The notes under the pieces were generated by a model. The model did no database searches and was not told the origin of the DNA. It saw only the letters and a list, made by a program, of their open reading frames with translations. A DNA stretch of 64,000 bases from Melioribacteraceae bacterium (GTDB lineage: Bacteria; Bacteroidota; Ignavibacteria; Ignavibacteriales; Melioribacteraceae): contig JAEINS010000002.1 of assembly GCA_016342755.1 (NCBI GenBank), positions 226,181 to 290,180 on the forward strand. Reading direction: 5' to 3'. Below are positions 8,689 to 18,361 of this stretch, in pieces (positions within the stretch are counted from its first letter, which is position 1; each line of letters opens with the position of its first letter). Position numbers and translations under genes: made by a program.

Positions 8689-9189
8689 ATGGAATTAATT
8701 GAAGTCATATACTCAGTTGTAATTTTCTTTTTAATATTATTCACAACTGTATTTTCTTTTTCATATATAAGTTACAGATTAAAACAGAAAGGGAAACAGC
8801 CTAAAACTGCACAGGTAAAAAATGTTAATCCTTTGCCGGTAAGTCCTGCACGTGATAAAACGGTTCACAACGTGCCTGTTATAAAATCATCAAATAGTAA
8901 TAGAAAAAAAACTACTGAATATCATAAACACCAACATAAATTACAGCAGACAAAAGAGGTTCCTCAAAAATCAAAAACTCCGGAACAGTTACGTAAAAAA
9001 AGAGTTCAGAGAATTGTTGATTTAACAAATCAAAATAAACCAGCAAATGTAAAAAAAGCTAAAACTGTTGATCTGCCGAAACAGAAAATTACAAAGACTA
9101 ATACTCTTGAAGATGATCTGTTGAATAAGTATATGGATGATTATAATGATGGAATGAACTCAATTATAAAGAAAACTAAAATCAGATAA
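8689..9189 (+). CDS. Unrecognised single-pass membrane protein with basic tail
   Basis: 166 residues from the ATG at 8689 (MELIEVIYSVVIF). I prefer this start to the in-frame ATG at 8656 because GGAAG sits just before it and the upstream ATG would lie in the probable promoter. One membrane helix (about 7-30) is followed by an extremely basic, low-complexity tail rich in Lys, Gln and Pro. The C-terminal 25 residues (LEDDLLNKYMDDYNDGMNS) form a short acidic segment that may be a helix. I do not know its function. The stop codon sits 2 bases from the convergent TPR gene's stop, so the two mRNAs must overlap at their ends. Confidence 0.6.
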   Translation: MELIEVIYSVVIFFLILFTTVFSFSYISYRLKQKGKQPKTAQVKNVNPLPVSPARDKTVHNVPVIKSSNSNRKKTTEYHKHQHKLQQTKEVPQKSKTPEQLRKKRVQRIVDLTNQNKPANVKKAKTVDLPKQKITKTNTLEDDLLNKYMDDYNDGMNSIIKKTKIR

Positions 9190-9191
9190 CG

Positions 9192-10805
9192 TTATAAATG
9201 TTTCTCTGCTTTAGCAATTAATTTTTCAGTTTTTGCTTTAAACTTTGGCTGTTGTTTCTCTGCTTCCTTCCAATCATTTATCGCGTTTTGATATTGCCTC
9301 AATGAAAAACAGGCATTCCCTCTTTGGAAAAATGCTTCCGCAAAATTTGCTTTGTTTTTAATTGCCAGTGTAAAATCATCAACCGCATCCGCATCATTTG
9401 TTTCTTTCAGATTAGCTAAACCCCGCATATAAAGAACCGATGGATCTAGCGGTTTTAATTTTAACGCCTTACTAAAATCGTTTACAGCACTATGATAATC
9501 TTCCGAATTGAACTTAAGCTTTCCCCTTCCAATGTAAGCGTTTACATACTCGGCATTTGTCAGAGCTTTTGTATAATCCGCTAATGCCGCCTGAGTATCA
9601 GCCAGTTTTTCTTTCGCCTTTGCCCTATAATAGTATCCGTCATGATTTTCTTCGTTTAGCTTAATAACTTCGCATAAATCTTCAATAGCAGAATGGACTT
9701 CCTTTTTCTTGAGTTTTAAAATCCCTCTTTGTAAAAATGCTTTCTCGTTTTTAGGATCAATATCTATTACCTTTGAAAAACATTGTTCAGCAAACTTAAA
9801 CTTATTTAACTTATTCAAAATGTCGCCCGATAAGAAAAAGGCTTCAACATTTTTTCTATCCAGTTTGATAACTTTTTTAAAATCTTCTAAAGCTCCATCG
9901 TAGTCAAATAAACCACTTTTTAACTTCCCACGCTTTAAATAATTTGAAACTGATCTCGGTCTAATTTTAATAGCTTCATTTATATCTTCCAAAGCACCGT
10001 CCGGATCGTCAGATTTCATTTTAACTTCAAAACGCTTCAGATATACTTCAAAATATTTGGGGTTTAACCTAAGAGCTTTATCAAAACTTTCTATAGCTAA
10101 TTCCGCATCCCTCTCTTTCCATTTAATCAATCCGGAAAAATAGTATGCCTCTGCTGAATTTGTATCAATCTCCAATGCTTTATCAGCATCTTTCTGAGCT
10201 GCCTTAAACTTTCCCATTTTAATCTGAACTAATGCACGCTTACTATAAACTTCAGCAATATTCGGACTAACCTCTGCAGCAGTATTTAAATCGATTAATG
10301 CTTTATTATAATCTTCAAGTTCAATTCTGGATTTAGCTCCAAGTATATAAGCCTCAGCTTTATCAGCTTTTAACTTTACAACTTTTTCGCAAAGTTCAAT
10401 TGTTTCTTTATGTTTCTTTAAGACTGATTGAATTTCGGCTAATAAAAAATAGGACTCCGGATTTTCTCCATCATTCTTAATAAAATCTTCAGCATACTTT
10501 TGCGCCGCTTCAAAATCCTTACTATTAAAACTAATTCTACTCAGGAAGTAATATACATAGGCCGGGATATCAGCTTTAAATTTTAATAATTTCTCGAAAT
10601 CAGTTCTGGCACTTACGTGATCTAATGAATAGAAAAATGATAATCCCCTGCCATATAAAGCTGAAAGTTCATTCTCATCTTCAGATAACAATCCATTATA
10701 GACTTCTATAGCTTTAGCGTAATCTTTACTTTTATAAAGTTCAGCTGCTTCAGCTAATTTTACATCAACGTTATTTTTCGAAAAAATATTTTTTAAAAAA
10801 CTCAT
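9192..10805 (-). CDS. Tetratricopeptide repeat protein
   Basis: 537 residues composed almost entirely of TPR units, roughly fifteen of about 34 residues each. Examples are AYYFSGLIKWKERDAELAIE and VSNYLKRGKLKSGLFDYDGA, with the usual W/L-G-Y-A-P pattern. There is no signal peptide, membrane helix or catalytic domain, so it is probably a cytoplasmic scaffold. The N-terminus (MSFLKNIFSKNNVDVKLAEA) is an amphipathic stretch. Partners cannot be inferred. It lies between an S9 peptidase gene (same strand, 50 bases upstream) and a convergent membrane-protein gene. Confidence 0.85.
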   Translation of the reverse strand: MSFLKNIFSKNNVDVKLAEAAELYKSKDYAKAIEVYNGLLSEDENELSALYGRGLSFFYSLDHVSARTDFEKLLKFKADIPAYVYYFLSRISFNSKDFEAAQKYAEDFIKNDGENPESYFLLAEIQSVLKKHKETIELCEKVVKLKADKAEAYILGAKSRIELEDYNKALIDLNTAAEVSPNIAEVYSKRALVQIKMGKFKAAQKDADKALEIDTNSAEAYYFSGLIKWKERDAELAIESFDKALRLNPKYFEVYLKRFEVKMKSDDPDGALEDINEAIKIRPRSVSNYLKRGKLKSGLFDYDGALEDFKKVIKLDRKNVEAFFLSGDILNKLNKFKFAEQCFSKVIDIDPKNEKAFLQRGILKLKKKEVHSAIEDLCEVIKLNEENHDGYYYRAKAKEKLADTQAALADYTKALTNAEYVNAYIGRGKLKFNSEDYHSAVNDFSKALKLKPLDPSVLYMRGLANLKETNDADAVDDFTLAIKNKANFAEAFFQRGNACFSLRQYQNAINDWKEAEKQQPKFKAKTEKLIAKAEKHL

Positions 10806-10855
10806 ATTACATTAATGAATATTCATAATCGAAGAAATTACGAATTATTATATCT

Positions 10856-12931
10856 TTATTCAAATATTAAATTGCGAATCATCTTTTTACTTGAGTATGG
10901 CGCAACTTTACCACCCAGATATTTATTGAACCATTCCAGATGGGAATTATAATACAGCGGCATCGATTTTAAATGACTAGGCCAGTGTCCATCGTTTTTA
11001 AAAATAATTAATCGTGAATCAATTTTCATTCTTTGAAGTACAGTGAAGTATTGAATGCTCTGTGTGTAAGAAATTCTATAATCTTTTTCGCCTGTAATAA
11101 TCAAAGTAGGAGTTGAGAAATTTTCCGAATAACTACTTGGAGAATCTTGAAAGTATAACTTGGAATTTGTAGGGTCACCTTTTAAATCCCACTTTGGAAA
11201 CCATAATTCTTCTGTCTCACGATAAAAAGTTTCCAGGTCATAAATCCCCATCATGGATGCAAGGCACTTAAATTTCTTAGATTTTGCCTGCAGTAAATTC
11301 ATAAAATATCCGCCGTAAGACCATCCCATTGCTCCCATTCTGTTTTCATCAACATACGATAACTTTGAGAGGTAATCAGTTACAGCCATAACATCATCAT
11401 AAACCTTTCCATCCCAGTCGCCAGAAATAGCCGCGGTATAATCCTGGCCATAACCGGTTGAGCCATGAGGATTAGGAAACGCGACAACATAGCCGGAACC
11501 GGGATAAACCTGCCAGTCACCCCTAAATGCATCCATCCACTGGTACTGCGGTCCTCCATGCACATTTATTACAAGAGGATACTTTTTATCAGGATCAAAT
11601 CCATGAGGCTTTACAATAAATAGATGAACCTTCTTTCCATCTGCTCCATCAACCCAGACTTGTTCCGCTGATCTAAAATCGACTTCATCTAATATTTCTT
11701 TATTAAAACTAGTTATATACTTTTCAGATTCGTTAACTAAATCAACCAGTTTTAGTTCTAAAGGTTTTTCAACTTTAGTATCTCTAATGATCGCAAAATC
11801 CTCACTGGCAGAAACAGTAAAACCAAATACAGTTTTTTTAGGAGTAAGTTCAATAATCTCATTATTATCAATATTTATTTTGTATAAAGGATGATATCCT
11901 CTTGAAGGTGCTGTAAAATAAACTGCTTCGGAATTATGCGACCATTCGTACTCATCAACCCAGTTATCAAATTTACTTGATATTATTTTTGTCTCTCTGG
12001 TTTGCACATTATAAATTGCCAGTGTAATTAGATCGGATTCATAAGCAGGAATACTTTGTCTTTTGAATGCTATATACTTGCCATCCGGAGAATATTTTGG
12101 ATCGGTATCCGCAGCTAAATTTTCTTTAGTTAAATTATTGGTTTCCCCGCTTGCAATATTTACAGTCCAGATGTCAATATTAGTAGAACTGGCCGGGTTC
12201 TTAACTCTTTTAGAAGTAAAAACAATTTCCTTTGAATCTGGAGAAAATGTAAATTCGCCGCTTCCACCAGCACTAAATGCCGGCGAGTGATAGAATCCCG
12301 GTGTTATATCTTTGTATTCCTCTGTTTCAAAATCATAAATAATAATATGTGAATAAAGTCCGTCGTTATATTCAGTCCAGTGACGTACAAATAGAGAATC
12401 AGCTATATGTGCCTGGATTGGCCCGTTATTCATGCTCTTTTTTGTTTTTTTATTTTTTTCAATATCTAAACCGTACTCTGGAAAAACCTTTGTAGTAAAG
12501 GCTAATAATTTACCGTCCGATGAAATCTGAGGGAAAGAAATTCCAAGTTCAAAATTAGTGATCTGTTTTGATTCTCCGCCATCGATAGGTAAATAATAAA
12601 TCTGTGAAGCTCCACTCCTATAAGAAATAAAATAAATCCCTTTATCATTATTTAGCCACATTGGGTTAAAATCAGCACTCTCGTTATTTGTAAGCTGCAC
12701 TAATTCACTTCCATCAACATTCATTAGGTAAATATCTGTATTCGATTCTCCCTTTTTCATATCACTTTCTGAAACCGTAAAAACAACTTTGCAGCCGTCA
12801 TTAGACAAAACCGGGGTGCCAACAGACTTCACTTTATATAAGTCCTCAATAGTAAATGCTCTTTTCTGGGCAATTAAACTTGCACTTAAGATTAGACATG
12901 CCAACAGGGTTATAATAATTTTAAATTTCAT
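10856..12931 (-). CDS. S9 family serine peptidase (prolyl oligopeptidase/acylaminoacyl-peptidase type)
   Basis: A 691-residue exported peptidase. A signal peptide (about 1-21, ending LIAQKRAF) is followed by a WD40-like beta-propeller with repeated DG(S/K)..L..LT and SPDGK..AF strands (about 25-420), then an alpha/beta-hydrolase domain. The catalytic triad is visible: Ser538 in GWSYGGY, Asp617 in GEKDYRI and His649 in NDGHWPS. The oxyanion-side motif HGGPQYQW is typical. Such enzymes trim short peptides in the periplasm, often from dipeptide termini or acylated N-termini. Exact specificity is not readable. The gene is single, followed by the TPR gene. Confidence 0.92.
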   Translation of the reverse strand: MKFKIIITLLACLILSASLIAQKRAFTIEDLYKVKSVGTPVLSNDGCKVVFTVSESDMKKGESNTDIYLMNVDGSELVQLTNNESADFNPMWLNNDKGIYFISYRSGASQIYYLPIDGGESKQITNFELGISFPQISSDGKLLAFTTKVFPEYGLDIEKNKKTKKSMNNGPIQAHIADSLFVRHWTEYNDGLYSHIIIYDFETEEYKDITPGFYHSPAFSAGGSGEFTFSPDSKEIVFTSKRVKNPASSTNIDIWTVNIASGETNNLTKENLAADTDPKYSPDGKYIAFKRQSIPAYESDLITLAIYNVQTRETKIISSKFDNWVDEYEWSHNSEAVYFTAPSRGYHPLYKINIDNNEIIELTPKKTVFGFTVSASEDFAIIRDTKVEKPLELKLVDLVNESEKYITSFNKEILDEVDFRSAEQVWVDGADGKKVHLFIVKPHGFDPDKKYPLVINVHGGPQYQWMDAFRGDWQVYPGSGYVVAFPNPHGSTGYGQDYTAAISGDWDGKVYDDVMAVTDYLSKLSYVDENRMGAMGWSYGGYFMNLLQAKSKKFKCLASMMGIYDLETFYRETEELWFPKWDLKGDPTNSKLYFQDSPSSYSENFSTPTLIITGEKDYRISYTQSIQYFTVLQRMKIDSRLIIFKNDGHWPSHLKSMPLYYNSHLEWFNKYLGGKVAPYSSKKMIRNLIFE

Positions 12932-13165
12932 ATTTTCCTCAAAGTTTTAATTTTTCTAACCGAAAATATTATAAATCTTTCTTCAATCAAAAATAAATAA
13001 TTAAATTATTTTTACATTCACCTTAAACCAATTAGTTTTATTTACGATAATAATCATGTAAATTGATTTAAAAAGTTTATATTTTACTTGAAGGAATAAC
13101 CAGAAAATATTATTATCAGTCTATAATTTAGTAATCTATTTATCATTAAAGGTTTTGGTATTATA

Positions 13166-14044
13166 ATGGACGAAAAAATTCTTGAGGAAAAAAGGAAAAA
13201 GACGAAACTAGTCTTATCAAATGTTTACAACCTTCCTGCTATGTCATCAACTATGATGGAAGTTTCAAAGCTGCTGGATGACCCGACAACAAATACTGCT
13301 ACTCTAAGCAAGAAAATTGGTAAAGATCAGGGAATTGCGACAAAAATATTATCAATAGCAAATTCACCTTTATATGGTTTAAGAAGAAGAGTTTCAACAA
13401 TCGATTTTGCCATTTTAGTTATTGGATTTATTGAGATCAAAAATATTATTCTTGCTCTTTCAATGATGGAATCGTTCAAGAACAAGACCGATAAATATAT
13501 GGATCAGAAAGAATTCTGGCTGCATTCTCTTATGACCGGAACCGCGGCGAAACGTATTGCTGAAGATCTTGACTGCTACAAAGGCGGCGAAGCTTTTGTT
13601 GCCGGACTTTTACACGATCTTGGAATTCCAGTTATTCATAAATATTTTCATTCTAGTTTTGTTGCTATTTGCGAAAGAGTTGAAAATGAAGAAGTTCCTT
13701 TCCTAACATCTGAACTTGAACAATTAGGATACACTCATCAGGATGTTGGTAAATTCCTGGGAGAAAAATGGAATCTGCCGGCTTCGCTTTGTAATGTAAT
13801 TTCAAAACATCATACACCTTCGCTGCTTGAAGATCCGAATGATAAAACTTTGGCTGCCATTGTTCACTTAGCAGATTATATGACACAGAGACTTGAAGTT
13901 GGAAGTTTTTATTGGGATAAAGAATTTGTATTTGATGAAAAAATACTTGAAGTTTTGAAGTTTGAAAATATGGATGCGCTTGATGAATTTGTTGATAAAT
14001 ACAAAGGCGCTTTTGAAGAAGAGTTAAAACTGATTAAGATTTAA
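13166..14044 (+). CDS. HDOD domain signalling protein
   Basis: 292 residues with one HDOD domain over about 15-215, the non-catalytic relative of HD phosphohydrolases. It has LPAMSSTMMEVSKLLDDPTT, the SKKIGKDQGIATKILSIANS helix, then FWLHSLMTGTAAKRIAEDL and VAGLLHDLGIPVI. The HD metal site appears partly kept (HDLG), as in many HDOD proteins. The tail (about 215-292) has no known output domain. HDOD proteins act in two-component and cyclic-dinucleotide signalling, often in stress or motility control. It stands alone, with divergent and convergent neighbours, and ends at a bidirectional terminator. Confidence 0.88.
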   Translation: MDEKILEEKRKKTKLVLSNVYNLPAMSSTMMEVSKLLDDPTTNTATLSKKIGKDQGIATKILSIANSPLYGLRRRVSTIDFAILVIGFIEIKNIILALSMMESFKNKTDKYMDQKEFWLHSLMTGTAAKRIAEDLDCYKGGEAFVAGLLHDLGIPVIHKYFHSSFVAICERVENEEVPFLTSELEQLGYTHQDVGKFLGEKWNLPASLCNVISKHHTPSLLEDPNDKTLAAIVHLADYMTQRLEVGSFYWDKEFVFDEKILEVLKFENMDALDEFVDKYKGAFEEELKLIKI

Positions 14045-14062
14045 TTGTATATAAATTATTAA

Positions 14063-14094
14063 AATCCCATTCAACTTTGAATGGGATTTTTTTT
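14063..14094. terminator. Bidirectional terminator between convergent genes
   Basis: Stem AATCCCATTCAA / TTGAATGGGATT with a 2-base gap, flanked by an A tract on the left and eight T on the right. It serves the HDOD gene on the plus strand and probably the IMP dehydrogenase/GMP reductase gene on the minus strand. Confidence 0.85.
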
Positions 14095-14102
14095 ATCAGT
14101 AA

Positions 14103-15119
14103 TTATTTTTTTGGCAGCCTTTCTAAAAATGAACTATGACTCAAAATTCCGAAAGTATCTTTTCCCCTTAATTCATCAAGGTTAAAACAGTTCATATAAC
14201 TCATTGCACTTCTTAATCCGTCTGAAATTCCATCAATCACATTTCGGACAGAACCTTTATATGCTATCATTGTTTCGGCACCTTCAATAAATTCATTTTT
14301 CATCTTAACACCAAAAGAGGCCGATCCTCTATACTTTTTCCAAAGCTGATCATCGTATTTTATAATCTCACCAGGAGTTTCTTTTGTTCCGGCTAACATT
14401 CTGCCAAGCATTACAACATCGGCACCAAGAGCAATTGCCTTTGCTACGTCACCGGGATTTTTAATTCCGCCGTCGGCTATAAGTTCTATATCAAACTTCC
14501 CTTCAGCCCTGGCACTATAAACATTAAGCAAAGAAGAAACCTGACCAATACCAATACCGGTCTGAACACTAGTTGTACAAACACTTCCGCCGCCAATACC
14601 AATTCTAACCGCATCGGCACCGGCATTTACAAGATCTCTTAATGGAGCGCCGTGTGCAATATTTCCAAGTATAATTTTTACATTGAATTTGTTTTTTATT
14701 TCTTCGCATCTTTTTAATACAGCCAGATTACTTGCATTTGCAGTATCAATACAAATAACAAAGTTACGCTCTGCTAATTTTGCAACAACATCATCCGCTG
14801 TGTTTAACGCGACTGAAACTCCGCCAATGCTTTTCTCTACATCAGACTCATCAACCAAACTGCCTAAAGATGAATCAAATCTATTAAGCACACCTAAACA
14901 TCCCAACGAAGAAAGTTCTTTTGCCATATCAATTCCTGTAACCGTATCCATCGGACTTGAGATAACAGGTAAACTTAATTCTCTATCTAAAAACTTACAA
15001 TCTGTTATTGCTTCGGTTCTGCTTTTTATTCTGGATACTTCTGTTGGAACCAGACTTATATCATCATAAGTTAAAGCAAGTTCATATTGTGTTAAATTTT
15101 TTTTAGAATAAATTCTCAT
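14103..15119 (-). CDS. IMP dehydrogenase/GMP reductase family enzyme without CBS domains, probably GMP reductase
   Basis: A 338-residue TIM-barrel oxidoreductase of purine metabolism. The catalytic cysteine is Cys181 in [15 protein letters not shown], and [20 protein letters not shown] and [13 protein letters not shown] complete the core. There is no CBS pair, so it is about 150 residues shorter than a canonical GuaB. The segment between YRGSASFG and YKGSV is short and lacks the Arg-Tyr flap of IMP dehydrogenases. The QTGIGIGQ run after the cysteine is also closer to GMP reductases, which turn GMP into IMP with NADPH. I infer GMP reductase activity; a CBS-less IMP dehydrogenase remains possible. 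Confidence 0.8.
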   Translation of the reverse strand: MRIYSKKNLTQYELALTYDDISLVPTEVSRIKSRTEAITDCKFLDRELSLPVISSPMDTVTGIDMAKELSSLGCLGVLNRFDSSLGSLVDESDVEKSIGGVSVALNTADDVVAKLAERNFVICIDTANASNLAVLKRCEEIKNKFNVKIILGNIAHGAPLRDLVNAGADAVRIGIGGGSVCTTSVQTGIGIGQVSSLLNVYSARAEGKFDIELIADGGIKNPGDVAKAIALGADVVMLGRMLAGTKETPGEIIKYDDQLWKKYRGSASFGVKMKNEFIEGAETMIAYKGSVRNVIDGISDGLRSAMSYMNCFNLDELRGKDTFGILSHSSFLERLPKK

Positions 15120-15141
15120 ATAAACCTCTAAAATTCTTTAC

Positions 15142-15172
15142 AAAAGAAAGGCCGGTAAAATTACCAGCCTTT
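15142..15172 (-). terminator. Terminator after pepF-like gene
   Basis: Stem AAAGGCTGGTAA / TTACCGGCCTTT (one mismatch) on the minus strand followed by CTTTTG, about 20 bases after the peptidase stop. Confidence 0.65.
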
Positions 15173-15194
15173 GAAATTCTTATTTATCAAAAGC

Positions 15195-17099
15195 TTATTC
15201 AGCTAATAGTTCTTCCATCTTATCTAATAATTTATTCATCTTATTTACAACAGATTTAATTGGTTCAGGTGAATTCATATCAACACCGGCATCTTTTAAA
15301 ACTTCAATTGGATATTTTGAATTTCCAGATTTTAGGAAAGTTAAAAATTTATCTATTGCAGGCTGGCCTTCTTCAATAATCTTAGCCGCTAAAGTTTCTG
15401 AAGCCGCAAAGGAAGTAGCATACTGATATACATAAAAGTTGTAATAGAAATGAGGAATTCTAGCCCATGAATAAGCCTCTTCATCATCCATTACCATTTC
15501 TGAACCCCAATATTTTTTATACATATCACCAAATAATTCTGTTAATTTGTCCGGAGTTAAAGCTTCACCTTTTTCAGTTAACTCATGTGTTAGCTGCTCA
15601 TATTCCGCAAATCTTGTCTGACGGTAAAATGTTGCAACTATATTAATTAAATGTTTTTCTATTAAAGCTAATTTTTCTTCTTTTGTTTCTGCATGTTCTA
15701 ATAAATAATCAAGCAAAAGAGCTTCGTTCATTGTTGACGCAACTTCTGCAACAAAGATTGAATAATCCGCATATGGATAAGGCTGAGTGTTACCGGTATA
15801 ATATGAATGCATATTGTGTCCCATTTCGTGCGCGAATGTAAACACATCATTTAACTGATTATTCCAGTTCAATAAAACGTAAGGATGCATTTCGTAAGTT
15901 GTACCCGAAGAATAAGCACCGCTTCGTTTACCTTTTGTTTCATAGACATCAATCCATCTGTTATCGAAGGCAGTCTTTAGATCGCTAATATATTGCTCGC
16001 CCATTGGCTTTAATGCTTCTAAAAGCACTTCTATACTTTGCTCATACGTGTATTCTTTTTTTACGGATGGAAACAATGTTACATAAGTATCGTATGGATG
16101 AAATTCTTCCAGACCCAAAACTTTCTTTTTAAGAGCGCACCATCTATGTAAAGGCTGAAGATTTTCATTTACAGTATTTACCAAATTATCATAAACTGAT
16201 AACGGAATATTATTTGCATCTAGTGAAGCTGTTCTTGTTGATTCATATTTTCTTGCTTTGGCATTGAACATTAATGATTTAATATTACCATTAAACATTG
16301 AAGCTAAAGTATTTTTATAATCTTTGTAAGGCTCATAAATCCCTTTGTAAACTCGTTCTCTATAATCACGATCAGTTGAATACATTGCGGCTCCGTAACG
16401 GCCATGACTAAGTTTCACCTCGTTTCCTTCGCTATCTTTTATAGTTGGAAATTGAATATCAGCGTTATTGAACATACTGAAAACCTCACCGGAAACATTC
16501 ATTGCCGGACCGGATAATGCTAAAAGTTCTTCCAGATCTTTACTTAACGTATGTTTCTTTGTTCTAATTATATTGCTGAAATACTGTTTGTAAACTTTCA
16601 GATCTTTATTTTCCTCAACCATTTTCCATAACTGATCTTCAGGAATACTTAAAATCTCCGGCGTTATAAAAGAACTTGCGGCAGAAACATCAGCTAAAAC
16701 CGCCATCAATTTATTATATCTGCCCTGGTTATCCGAATTTCCTAAATCAATATCTCTGGAAAGCATTGCATATAAATGAAGATGACCAATTGTAACTCCA
16801 ACTTTCTGATCAAATTTCAACATCGCTAACATTTGATCTGCTGATTCTCCAAGTTTACCTTCAAACTCAGAATAGTTTTTAAAGTTACTCGAAATCCATT
16901 TAAAATCTTCTTCCCATTTTTCAGATGAACTGTAAATATCTTCAACATTCCATTTATATTTTGAATCAATTTCATCCCGCTTCATCAGTTCGCCTGATTC
17001 TTCTTGTGCATATAATGCATCACTTAATAATAAACTTGTTAATACCATAAATAAAAATACCCTCACATAATTATTTTTTGATTCAATACTTTTAAACAT
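15195..17099 (-). CDS. pepF: Oligoendopeptidase F-type M3 metallopeptidase, exported
   Basis: 634 residues of the M3B peptidase family, which cleaves peptides of about 6-20 residues. The zinc site is intact: His424-Glu425-x-x-His428 in TFAHEMGHNMHSY, with Glu452 (VAEVAST) as third ligand. The C-terminal YSWARIPHFYYNFYVYQYAT block is a family hallmark. Unlike cytosolic PepF it starts with a signal peptide (about 12-33, VRVFLFMVLTSLLLSDALYA), so it probably acts in the periplasm. A GGAAG lies before the ATG. The downstream terminator separates it from the GMP reductase-like gene. Together with the S9 peptidase it suggests active use of periplasmic peptides, in line with the POT transporter nearby. 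Confidence 0.93.
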   Translation of the reverse strand: MFKSIESKNNYVRVFLFMVLTSLLLSDALYAQEESGELMKRDEIDSKYKWNVEDIYSSSEKWEEDFKWISSNFKNYSEFEGKLGESADQMLAMLKFDQKVGVTIGHLHLYAMLSRDIDLGNSDNQGRYNKLMAVLADVSAASSFITPEILSIPEDQLWKMVEENKDLKVYKQYFSNIIRTKKHTLSKDLEELLALSGPAMNVSGEVFSMFNNADIQFPTIKDSEGNEVKLSHGRYGAAMYSTDRDYRERVYKGIYEPYKDYKNTLASMFNGNIKSLMFNAKARKYESTRTASLDANNIPLSVYDNLVNTVNENLQPLHRWCALKKKVLGLEEFHPYDTYVTLFPSVKKEYTYEQSIEVLLEALKPMGEQYISDLKTAFDNRWIDVYETKGKRSGAYSSGTTYEMHPYVLLNWNNQLNDVFTFAHEMGHNMHSYYTGNTQPYPYADYSIFVAEVASTMNEALLLDYLLEHAETKEEKLALIEKHLINIVATFYRQTRFAEYEQLTHELTEKGEALTPDKLTELFGDMYKKYWGSEMVMDDEEAYSWARIPHFYYNFYVYQYATSFAASETLAAKIIEEGQPAIDKFLTFLKSGNSKYPIEVLKDAGVDMNSPEPIKSVVNKMNKLLDKMEELLAE

Positions 17100-17174
17100 G
17101 TTTCTTCCATATGTTAATTAATAAAATAACCCGAAAAAGTACAAATATAATAATTTCGATTTACATTTTTTTAT

Positions 17175-17789
17175 TTAGTTTAATCTCGATTTTGCTGTAT
17201 CATGAATTACAGTTTTGTTCTCTTGAATATCACTTAAAACACCACAGGCTGTTTCTACACCCGATCCCGCGGCACAAGCAAACATTGTTGGAACTCCGGC
17301 TGCTAAACCAGCCGCGTAAACTCCGGCTTTTATTTTATTATTAACTCCGGCTTTCAATTTAATCTTACCCGGTTTTGGAACATTATCATGATCTTCAATA
17401 ATAAAATCATCTCCGGCAATTTCAAATTTGTGCATTCCCGTTGCTAAAACAACATAATCAGAAAGGATCTGTTTTTCTCCGCTTGTTGTAATATTAAACT
17501 CGCCTTTAGTGCCCGATATACTTTTTACAGTATCTTCAACAAAACTGGTATTTCTAAATTTCTTTATCTGACTGTGCAATTTATTAAGCAGTTCCTCTCC
17601 GTCAATTCCATTTTCAGCAAGCGGAACATTATATAATCTTGCTTTTTTTAGATCTGATTTTCCATCATCTATTACTAAAAAGGAAAAATCCTGCGGCAGT
17701 TTTGGAAACCCCTTAGAGGAAGCTAATGTTAACGCGCATGATAATCCGGCAACTCCGCCGCCAATAATTGTTACAGTATATTTTTTCAT
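17175..17789 (-). CDS. Small FAD-dependent oxidoreductase (thioredoxin reductase-like)
   Basis: 204 residues with the N-terminal FAD-binding motif IIGGGVAGLSCALTLAS (about 8-24), the ATG dinucleotide-site strand VVLATGMHKFEIAGD (about 113-127) and a C-terminal GVYAAGLAAG segment like the last FAD motif of thioredoxin reductases. It is about 100 residues shorter than thioredoxin reductase because the NAD(P)-binding insert is missing, and I see no CxxC redox pair. Substrate and electron partner are unknown. The frame is clean with no sign of truncation, so the short form is probably genuine, as in other small FAD proteins of this group. Confidence 0.75.
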   Translation of the reverse strand: MKKYTVTIIGGGVAGLSCALTLASSKGFPKLPQDFSFLVIDDGKSDLKKARLYNVPLAENGIDGEELLNKLHSQIKKFRNTSFVEDTVKSISGTKGEFNITTSGEKQILSDYVVLATGMHKFEIAGDDFIIEDHDNVPKPGKIKLKAGVNNKIKAGVYAAGLAAGVPTMFACAAGSGVETACGVLSDIQENKTVIHDTAKSRLN

Positions 17790-17881
17790 TTTAAACCTCT
17801 GTAAATAAGTTTCAATCTAATTGCTCTTAAATCTTTTAATGATTATTTTTTGCAAAATCTTTCAAAATTTATGGAAAAATA

Positions 17882-18361
17882 ATGATAAATGTTGTTTTTG
17901 TTTGTCAGGGAAATATTTGTCGTTCCCCTTCTGCCGAAGCTGTTATGAATGCTTATATTAAAGGGAAAAAACTGGACGATAAAATTAAGTGCGATTCAGC
18001 CGGGACTTCAGCATACCATGTTGGCGAAATGGCGGATAGCAGAATGAAAATACATGCCGTAAAAAGAAATTATAATTTAACTAGCAGAGCAAGACAATTT
18101 GTATATGAAGACTTTACTAAATTCGATTACATAATTGCTATGGATAGACAAAACTATAATAGTATTTTACACATGGATCATAAAATGAAGCACAGAGATA
18201 ATGTTTCTATGATGACTGATTACTGCACAGAATATAATATGAATGAGGTTCCGGATCCTTATTATGGTGGAAATGAAGGATTTGAACTTGTACTCGATTT
18301 ATTGGAAGATGCGTGTACCGGATTTCTTAATAAAATAATTAAAGATCATAATTTAGAATGA
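17882..18361 (+). CDS. Low molecular weight protein-tyrosine-phosphatase family, candidate protein-ribulosamine 5-phosphatase
   Basis: 159 residues. The P-loop CQGNICRSPSAE gives the CX5R signature (Cys8, Arg14), and the general acid is Asp125 in DPYYGG. The last base of this gene's penultimate codon starts the ATG of the next gene (ATGA overlap at 18358-18361), so the two are coupled. The next gene is a fructosamine-3-kinase homologue. LMW-PTP-A enzymes next to such kinases are known to remove phosphate from ribulosamine-5-phosphates or erythrulosamine-4-phosphates on proteins, which prepares the adduct for the kinase. I infer that role here rather than tyrosine phosphatase signalling. Confidence 0.9.
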   Translation: MINVVFVCQGNICRSPSAEAVMNAYIKGKKLDDKIKCDSAGTSAYHVGEMADSRMKIHAVKRNYNLTSRARQFVYEDFTKFDYIIAMDRQNYNSILHMDHKMKHRDNVSMMTDYCTEYNMNEVPDPYYGGNEGFELVLDLLEDACTGFLNKIIKDHNLE

